A stretch of 18,693 nucleotides of DNA from JBBDIM01 sp040880405 (lineage in GTDB: Bacteria; Planctomycetota; Planctomycetia; Pirellulales; Pirellulaceae). The stretch covers positions 1 through 18,693 of the forward strand of contig JBBDIM010000142.1 in the NCBI GenBank assembly GCA_040880405.1, given 5' to 3'. The position numbers were made by a program, and so were the translations under genes. The notes under the pieces are model-generated. The model was given only the letters and a program-made list of their open reading frames with translations. It ran no database searches and was not told the DNA's origin. Positions 14,778 through 18,693 of the stretch are shown here, piece after piece (the first letter of the stretch is position 1; every line of letters begins with the position of its first letter).

Positions 14778-15569
14778 GTGCTACTAACCCAACCCAACGA
14801 AACCGCGTACGATCTTCGCTTCCAACTCTTCGGAATTCCGGTCCGAGTGCATCCCTTTTTCTGGTTGCTCTCGTTTCTGATGGGATTTCAAGCCAGCCAG
14901 GCCTGGGGCGAAGATGGTGGTGGCGACGCCCGGATTGTCATATTGTGGGTTTTGGCCGTCTTTATCTCGATCCTGCTGCATGAGATGGGACACGCGGTGG
15001 TAATCCGCATGTTTGGTTGGTCACCCAACGTGACTCTCTACGCCTTCGGAGGCTTGGCCAGTTACGATCCGCAGTTCACGCAGGCCCGCGGATCTTATCG
15101 CCGGGGGGGCAACAGCCATGCGGGGCAGATCTTTATCTCATTCGCCGGTCCACTGGCCGGGTTTCTCTTGGCCCTGTTAATCTGCGGGGGCCTGTTGCTG
15201 GCGAATCGGACCGCCTTTATCGAATTGATTTTTACGAGTTACCAACTCCCGGGCGAGCCGTTCGAGAACTTTCACGTCTTCATCTTCATCCAGTTCCTGC
15301 TGTTTGTGAACATCCTGTGGGGTTTGGTGAATCTGCTGCCCGTGTATCCGCTGGATGGTGGACGAATCTCGCGGGAGCTGTTTTTGATGGCCGATGGGCG
15401 GCAAGGGCTGCGTAACTCGCTCATGCTCTCGGTCGCGACCGGGGCCGGCGTGGCCGTGCTCGGCTTGATGAACGGCCAACCCTTCATCGGTATCATGTTC
15501 GGGATGTTGGCCTACTCCAGTTACCAACAGATCTCCGGTGGAGGCCGATTCGGTGGCAGTCCCTGGTAA
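14778..15569 (+). CDS. Site-2 protease family intramembrane metalloprotease
   Basis: This is a 263-residue polytopic membrane protein of the M50 (site-2 protease) family. The zinc motif HEMGH is at 68-72 within a hydrophobic helix, and the third ligand motif PVYPLDGGR at 188-196 carries Asp193. Hydrophobic helices are seen near 25-42, 52-78, 117-143, 167-187 and 213-245. Such enzymes cut single-pass membrane proteins, often anti-sigma factors. There is no PDZ or CBS domain, so this is a compact form. The start is not certain: GTG at 14778 has CCAGG 6 nt upstream and gives the expected short N-terminus before DLRFQLFGIPVRVHPFFW, while the open frame continues upstream into the DUF1080 region without a better start. 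Its 3' end overlaps the next gene by 17 nt, so the two are probably coupled. Confidence 0.88.
   Translation: MLLTQPNETAYDLRFQLFGIPVRVHPFFWLLSFLMGFQASQAWGEDGGGDARIVILWVLAVFISILLHEMGHAVVIRMFGWSPNVTLYAFGGLASYDPQFTQARGSYRRGGNSHAGQIFISFAGPLAGFLLALLICGGLLLANRTAFIELIFTSYQLPGEPFENFHVFIFIQFLLFVNILWGLVNLLPVYPLDGGRISRELFLMADGRQGLRNSLMLSVATGAGVAVLGLMNGQPFIGIMFGMLAYSSYQQISGGGRFGGSPW
15540..15544 (+). promoter_or_regulatory. Ribosome binding site of SGNH-like gene
   Basis: GGAGG, 8 nt before the GTG at 15553 and inside the 3' end of the protease gene. It favours 15553 over the in-frame GTG at 15538, which overlaps the site itself. Confidence 0.75.
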
Positions 15570-16371
15570 TCCCGCCGAGCAGTCGGGTTCCCCAACCGCG
15601 GCGAAAGCTCCGCGGTTGATCGTGCTCGGTGCCAGCAACGTGGCCAAGAGTCTCGGCGTGCTGGTTCAAGTGGCGGAGCAGCGGTTCGGCGAGCCGCTGG
15701 AGATCGTCACCGCCACCGGTCGCGGACGTTCCTACGGCAACGCCAGTTGGTTTCTCGTTCGCTCATTGCCCAGTATTCTCACGTGCGAAGTGTGGGATCA
15801 TCTTACGCAACATCCCAACCCCAACAGCCACGTAGTGATTACGGATGTCGGCAACGATTTGTTGTACGCGTTCACCGCCGAACAAATCGCCCAGTGGGTC
15901 GAGCAATGTGTGATCCGATTGAAGCAACACACGTGTCGCATCGTGCTCACTGGTCTTCCGATTCACAACGTGAAGCGAATCTCTCCGACCAAGTTTCTTC
16001 TATTTCGCACACTTTTTTTTCCGCGCACGAAAATTCCTTTGGAGGAAGTTCAAGCCAACGCATTGCGTCTGCACGACCACTTACGCGGACTCGCGGCGCG
16101 GTATGAAATCCACTTCGTAACGGTTCAAGAGCCGTGGTACAGCGTCGATCCAATCCACTGGAAAATCAGTGCGCGACCGGAAGTTTGGAACACGTTTCTG
16201 ACACCTCTATCCTTAGGCAATTACGATCCGTCGCTTGTCATTTCCAAACTATCGACGGAGCTTTCGTACTTATTTTACCGACAGAAAACGTATACGGTCT
16301 GCGGCGTGACTCGCGCAACTTCGCAGCCGAGCGTCCGTTTGAAAAGCGGAACGACGATCGCGATTTATTGA
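15553..16371 (+). CDS. SGNH/GDSL-like hydrolase family protein
   Basis: This 272-residue protein has the order of blocks of an SGNH hydrolase: LIVLGASNVAKSLG (nucleophile candidate Ser28), a GRGRSYGNASWF stretch (56-67), ITDVGNDLLYAF (Gly100-Asn101-Asp102) and VDPIHW (Asp199, His202). No signal peptide is visible, so it is probably cytoplasmic. The reaction would be ester hydrolysis on an unknown substrate. The start is GTG at 15553, set by GGAGG. It overlaps the protease stop by 17 nt, which implies translational coupling. Base composition falls in its second half (about 38% GC at 15961-16020 against about 65% at 15601-15660), and the last 40 residues have no clear family motif. The family call is likely; the substrate is not inferable. 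Confidence 0.75.
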   Translation: MAVPGNPAEQSGSPTAAKAPRLIVLGASNVAKSLGVLVQVAEQRFGEPLEIVTATGRGRSYGNASWFLVRSLPSILTCEVWDHLTQHPNPNSHVVITDVGNDLLYAFTAEQIAQWVEQCVIRLKQHTCRIVLTGLPIHNVKRISPTKFLLFRTLFFPRTKIPLEEVQANALRLHDHLRGLAARYEIHFVTVQEPWYSVDPIHWKISARPEVWNTFLTPLSLGNYDPSLVISKLSTELSYLFYRQKTYTVCGVTRATSQPSVRLKSGTTIAIY

Positions 16372-16538
16372 ACCGCGCACCCTCGCCGCGTGATCAAAAA
16401 TTGTGGTTCGTAAATCGTCGGTGCGATTTGATCTCGCGGCGCACTTTTCGCCGCTGAATTTCCTTCGCTTCATCAGCGCACGCATCTCGATTTTTGAATC
16501 GAATCAAAATTCATCGCGCGCGAGGTGTGGAAAACGTG

Positions 16539-16566
16539 TTGCATTTTTTTTCATTCTCCGTACAAC
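16539..16566 (+). promoter_or_regulatory. Possible sigma-70-type promoter of H1-like gene
   Basis: TTGCAT (16539-16544), 16-nt T-rich spacer, TACAAC (16561-16566). Both boxes deviate from consensus. The position, just before the structured leader, fits. Confidence 0.3.
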
Positions 16567-16589
16567 ATACCAAAGCTTCATTAAGGATT

Positions 16590-16703
16590 TGCCTAGTTGT
16601 AGGCACCGGGTTGTGTAAGGAAGCTGCATCGCCTGTTAGGCAGCCCGGGAAGTTTAGTTTCGGTGACGGTGGATCCAGGTCTTGCATCTGGTGTTTGTGA
16701 TCC
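16590..16703 (+). promoter_or_regulatory. Structured 5' leader of H1-like gene
   Basis: Hairpin I is TGCCTA/TAGGCA with loop GTTG (16590-16605). Hairpin II is closed by CCGGG/CCCGG (16606-16610/16644-16648) with inner GCCT-GTT-AGGC (16631-16641). Hairpin III is closed by GGATC/GATCC (16671-16675/16699-16703) with inner CCAG/CTGG. GCCTA of hairpin I can pair instead with TAGGC of hairpin II, so two exclusive folds are possible. I match it to no known riboswitch. It may control translation of the H1-like protein. Confidence 0.45.
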
Positions 16704-16739
16704 GGATGGGATGATGGATTACACCGCTCGCCAATTAAC

Positions 16740-16745
16740 GGAGGA
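16740..16745 (+). promoter_or_regulatory. Ribosome binding site of H1-like gene
   Basis: GGAGGA, 6 nt before the GTG at 16752. The start codon lies in a perfect 10-bp palindrome CGTGGCCACG (16751-16760). Confidence 0.8.
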
Positions 16746-16751
16746 CGTACC

Positions 16752-17015
16752 GTGGCCACGAAGAAGAAAGCTGCTACCAAAAAAGCGGCACCCAAGAAAG
16801 CCGCTACCAAGAAGAGCGCCAAAAAGGCCGCCCCTAAGAAGGCAGCCAAGAAGAGCGCAACCAAGAAGGCACCGGCAAAGAAGGTAGCCAAAAAGGCCGC
16901 CAAGAAAGCCGCGCCGAAGAAGGCCGCCGCCAAAAAGTCGGCCAAGAAAGCCGCCCCTAAGAAGGCTGCCGCGAAGAAGACAACCAAGAAGAAGACCGCC
17001 AAGAAAAAATCCTAG
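16752..17015 (+). CDS. Histone H1-like Lys/Ala-rich DNA-binding protein
   Basis: This is an 87-residue, extremely basic protein made almost only of Lys, Ala, Pro, Ser and Thr, with about 39 lysines (45%). It consists of irregular repeats of the AAPKKAA/TKK/SAKK type, like the C-terminal tail of eukaryotic H1 and the bacterial histone-like proteins of Chlamydia (HctB) and planctomycetes. It has no globular domain. It should bind DNA through charge and help compact the nucleoid. GTG at 16752 is preceded by GGAGGA at 6 nt. The opposite strand also reads open over the whole gene because of codon bias, but this is a shadow. It ends with a strong terminator 42 bp downstream. Low complexity makes orthology hard to assign; repeat number probably varies between strains. 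Confidence 0.88.
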   Translation: MATKKKAATKKAAPKKAATKKSAKKAAPKKAAKKSATKKAPAKKVAKKAAKKAAPKKAAAKKSAKKAAPKKAAAKKTTKKKTAKKKS

Positions 17016-17056
17016 TCATAGGATTCGCTGCGGCGCACAACCGATCACAACGAGAA

Positions 17057-17093
17057 AGAGCCACCAAGCAAACCTTGGTGGCTCTATTTTTTT
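17057..17093 (+). terminator. Strong intrinsic terminator after H1-like gene
   Basis: AGAGCCACCAAG (17057-17068) pairs perfectly with CTTGGTGGCTCT (17074-17085) across loop CAAAC, a 12-bp stem followed by ATTTTTTTG. It ends the H1-like transcript just before the convergent Mrp gene. The minus strand lacks a good T-run, so it is mainly one-directional. Confidence 0.92.
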
Positions 17094-17108
17094 GTCTCTC
17101 AAGTCGCT

Positions 17109-18188
17109 CTACAACACCGTCAGCGAAGGCATCGGCGGATTCTCGGCGGCGTTTTGCGCCAGGCCCCGCACCAGATTCAGCGCGATCTTCTCGAACCGCG
17201 GTGCCGTCACCTCATCTTGAAGGACCGCCGCCGTTTGACCAGCGTCTCCCTGTTCGCGAATCGAGATCGTGATCGGAACGTCTCCCAGGAACGGAATCTG
17301 CAACTCCTCCGCTTTCTTCTTGGCCCCGCCTCGGCCGAAGATATCCCACTCCTTGCCGGTATCGGGGCAGACGAAACCGCTCATGTTTTCCACCAACCCG
17401 AGGACCGGGATCTTCACCTTGCGGAACATCGCGATCGCCTTCACGGCATCCAACAGGGCGACCTCTTGCGGTGTGCATACCACCACCGAGCCGGTCAGCG
17501 GCAACAACTGACTGAGCGTCAGGGCGATGTCGCCGGTGCCCGGGGGCATGTCGATAATCAGGTAGTCAAGCTCGCCCCATTGGGTATCGCGCAGGAACTG
17601 GGTAATCGCCCCATGCAGCATCGGACCGCGCCAGATCACCGCTTCGCCCGGATCGACCAACAGGCCCATCGACATCACCTTCATCCCGGCGACATCCACC
17701 GGCTGAATCTTTTTGTCGACAATTTCCGGTTTGCCGCTGGCACCCAGCAGGTGCGGCACGCTTGGCCCATAGACATCGGCGTCCATCAAGCCGACCTTGG
17801 CCCCCGACTTTTGCAGCGCGAAGGCCAAACAGGCGGCGACGGTACTTTTGCCGACTCCCCCCTTCCCTGAACCAACGGCGATCACGCTCCGCGCGGTCAG
17901 TCCGATCTGCCCCAGGGGCTCGATTTTGCGATTGTGCTCGCGAAGTTCAATGCTCACTTCGCTCAGCGAGGGGTTTCCCGCGCGAATCGCCTCTTCAACC
18001 TGCTCCCGAGTCTCCTGCCAGACCGGGCCGCTGTGCGTCGTCAGTTCCAACACCAGCGACACCTTATCTCCCACTAGGTCGATCTCCTTTACCTGATCGG
18101 TCTTGGTGATCGGACGTCCGGAAAGTGGGTCGCGAATCGAGGTGAGCGAAGCAATGATCTGCTCGGTGGTGGTTTGGCCTTCGGCCAT
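17109..18188 (-). CDS. mrp: Mrp/ApbC-type Fe-S carrier P-loop ATPase
   Basis: This 359-residue cytoplasmic protein is of the Mrp/NBP35 family, which binds and delivers Fe-S clusters in an ATP-dependent way. Residues 1-90 form the MIP18/DUF59 domain (DPLSGRPI at 20-27). The ATPase follows: deviant Walker A GSGKGGVGKST (106-116), MDADVYGPSVPHLLG (135-149) and IIDMPPGTGD (211-220), all characteristic. The region that usually carries the cluster-binding CxxC reads ENMSGFVCPDTGKEWDIFG: Cys274 is present but position 277 is Thr, so the pair is incomplete. The other cysteines (120, 238) are not in this motif. The ATG at 18188 has GGAG about 10 nt upstream. It follows an unknown gene by 76 bp on the same strand. 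The family call is firm; Fe-S carrier activity in this variant is uncertain. Confidence 0.95.
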   Translation of the reverse strand: MAEGQTTTEQIIASLTSIRDPLSGRPITKTDQVKEIDLVGDKVSLVLELTTHSGPVWQETREQVEEAIRAGNPSLSEVSIELREHNRKIEPLGQIGLTARSVIAVGSGKGGVGKSTVAACLAFALQKSGAKVGLMDADVYGPSVPHLLGASGKPEIVDKKIQPVDVAGMKVMSMGLLVDPGEAVIWRGPMLHGAITQFLRDTQWGELDYLIIDMPPGTGDIALTLSQLLPLTGSVVVCTPQEVALLDAVKAIAMFRKVKIPVLGLVENMSGFVCPDTGKEWDIFGRGGAKKKAEELQIPFLGDVPITISIREQGDAGQTAAVLQDEVTAPRFEKIALNLVRGLAQNAAENPPMPSLTVL

Positions 18189-18264
18189 GGGGATACTACT
18201 CCGTGATAGGGAAAATGGCGGTATTCATTGAGGGGGGTGGGATGGCGATCCGAGCGATACCTAA

Positions 18265-18693
18265 TTAAGCCCAAGGGAGGCGTTCTCGAATCGTGTCGCG
18301 GGGATCTCGACGCGCCGACTGCTCAACCTCCGCGGAAGTGTCAGCGAAGCGCACGATGCGATCCGCAAGTTGGCGGCAATCGGCCAAGCCTCTCGCCAAT
18401 AAACTCGCGTCCAGTTCCTCGCAAGCAAACCGCCAACCGCCCGCCTCCGGATCGAGCAAAAACCCGATCCGGCACTGCGGCCAACGTCGCTTCGCTAGGG
18501 CGGCCGATGCGAGTCGAGCATGGCACTGCCGCGGCGAAAAATCTCGCTCCAGCGAAACGAGAACCAACCGCCGAGAATCCTCCTCCAGCAGACGTTCCAC
18601 TTCCGACCAAACCCGGACTTGGCGGACGACGCGCTCCACCTCGGGCCGCGTCAATCGGAGTTGCCGAGCCCAACGGCCCGTCCGCTCCCAGAG
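18265..18693 (-). CDS. Unrecognised protein, 5' end outside the window
   Basis: This reading frame stays open to the window edge, so at least 142 codons are visible and the true start lies beyond 18693. The visible part is rich in Arg, Glu and Ala: it begins LWERTGRWARQLRLTRPEVE, continues with RLVLVSLERDFSPRQCHARL and a hydrophobic-turn segment RIGFLLDPEAGGWRFACEEL, then LADRIVRFADTSAEVEQSAR, and ends RERLPWA. It has no signal peptide or membrane helix in this part. The composition suggests a soluble alpha/beta protein. I recognise no family. It lies 76 bp upstream of mrp in the same direction and may share its transcript. A TTG at 18654 could serve as an internal start, but the open frame beyond it argues against it. 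Confidence 0.65.
   Translation of the reverse strand, partial: LWERTGRWARQLRLTRPEVERVVRQVRVWSEVERLLEEDSRRLVLVSLERDFSPRQCHARLASAALAKRRWPQCRIGFLLDPEAGGWRFACEELDASLLARGLADCRQLADRIVRFADTSAEVEQSARRDPRDTIRERLPWA

Larger units (their letters stand above)
16372..16751. other. AT-richer, hairpin-rich spacer and leader of H1-like gene
   Basis: This 380-bp stretch lacks a credible gene. Its first part (16372-16560) is lower in GC and has several perfect small inverted repeats: AAATCG/CGATTT (16412-16429), CGCTGA/TCAGCG (16452-16478) and TCGATT/AATCGA (16487-16502). A possible promoter lies at 16539-16566. The remainder is a leader of about 180 nt with further hairpins up to the ribosome site at 16740-16745. 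Confidence 0.6.

Noticed and set aside
16403..16618. 71-codon plus-strand frame before the H1-like gene
   Set aside because: No ribosome site, no recognisable sequence, and it overlaps the likely promoter and leader.
16511..17002. Long minus-strand open frame opposite the H1-like gene, Ala/Phe-rich and hydrophobic
   Set aside because: It is the mirror of AAG/GCC repeats on the plus strand; it has no ribosome site and would give an improbable repetitive Ala/Phe/Leu protein.

Overview
The window most likely comes from a planctomycete, probably a Pirellulaceae-like member of the Planctomycetota. The signs are a DUF1559 pseudopilin with an N-terminal methylation motif and a C-terminal H-x9-DG motif, paired with a small carboxypeptidase-regulatory-like lipoprotein. 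There are also a secreted DUF1080 protein, a sialate O-acetylesterase, a PhoD-type phosphatase with an N-terminal extension, and a very short Lys/Ala histone H1-like protein. This is inference from gene content; no rRNA or other taxonomic marker is present.

Layout. Positions 68-5641 (+) hold a three-gene unit: a GldA-like ABC ATPase, a fused GldF/GldG-like membrane protein, and a DUF4340 protein with a long acidic tail. Together they look like an ABC-2 exporter with a large periplasmic accessory part. Positions 5696-7072 (-) hold the DUF1559 pseudopilin and its downstream lipoprotein. A 585-bp divergent spacer separates them from the PhoD-type phosphatase (7658-10159, +). A convergent block on the minus strand follows: a small secreted protein of unknown function (10181-10714) and an MscS-type channel (10792-11679).

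The 464-bp spacer 11680-12143 carries two inverted copies of a 74-bp palindromic repeat (REPIN/MITE-like) and a bidirectional terminator. Next come a divergent pair of secreted carbohydrate-related enzymes: sialate O-acetylesterase (12144-13721, -) and DUF1080 protein (13979-14674, +). A site-2 protease family membrane metalloprotease (14778-15569, +) overlaps a following SGNH-like hydrolase gene (15553-16371, +). A 380-bp AT-richer, hairpin-rich spacer then leads into the H1-like gene (16752-17015, +), which ends in a strong intrinsic terminator. The right end carries an Mrp/ApbC-type P-loop ATPase (17109-18188, -) and the 3' part of an unrecognised gene that runs off the window edge (18265-18693, -).

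The most unusual items are the paired inverted 74-bp repeats, the structured leader of the H1-like gene, the Mrp protein with an incomplete CxxC motif, and the ABC/Gld-like operon. I found no CRISPR array, tRNA, rRNA, integrase or transposase, and no convincing new defence system.
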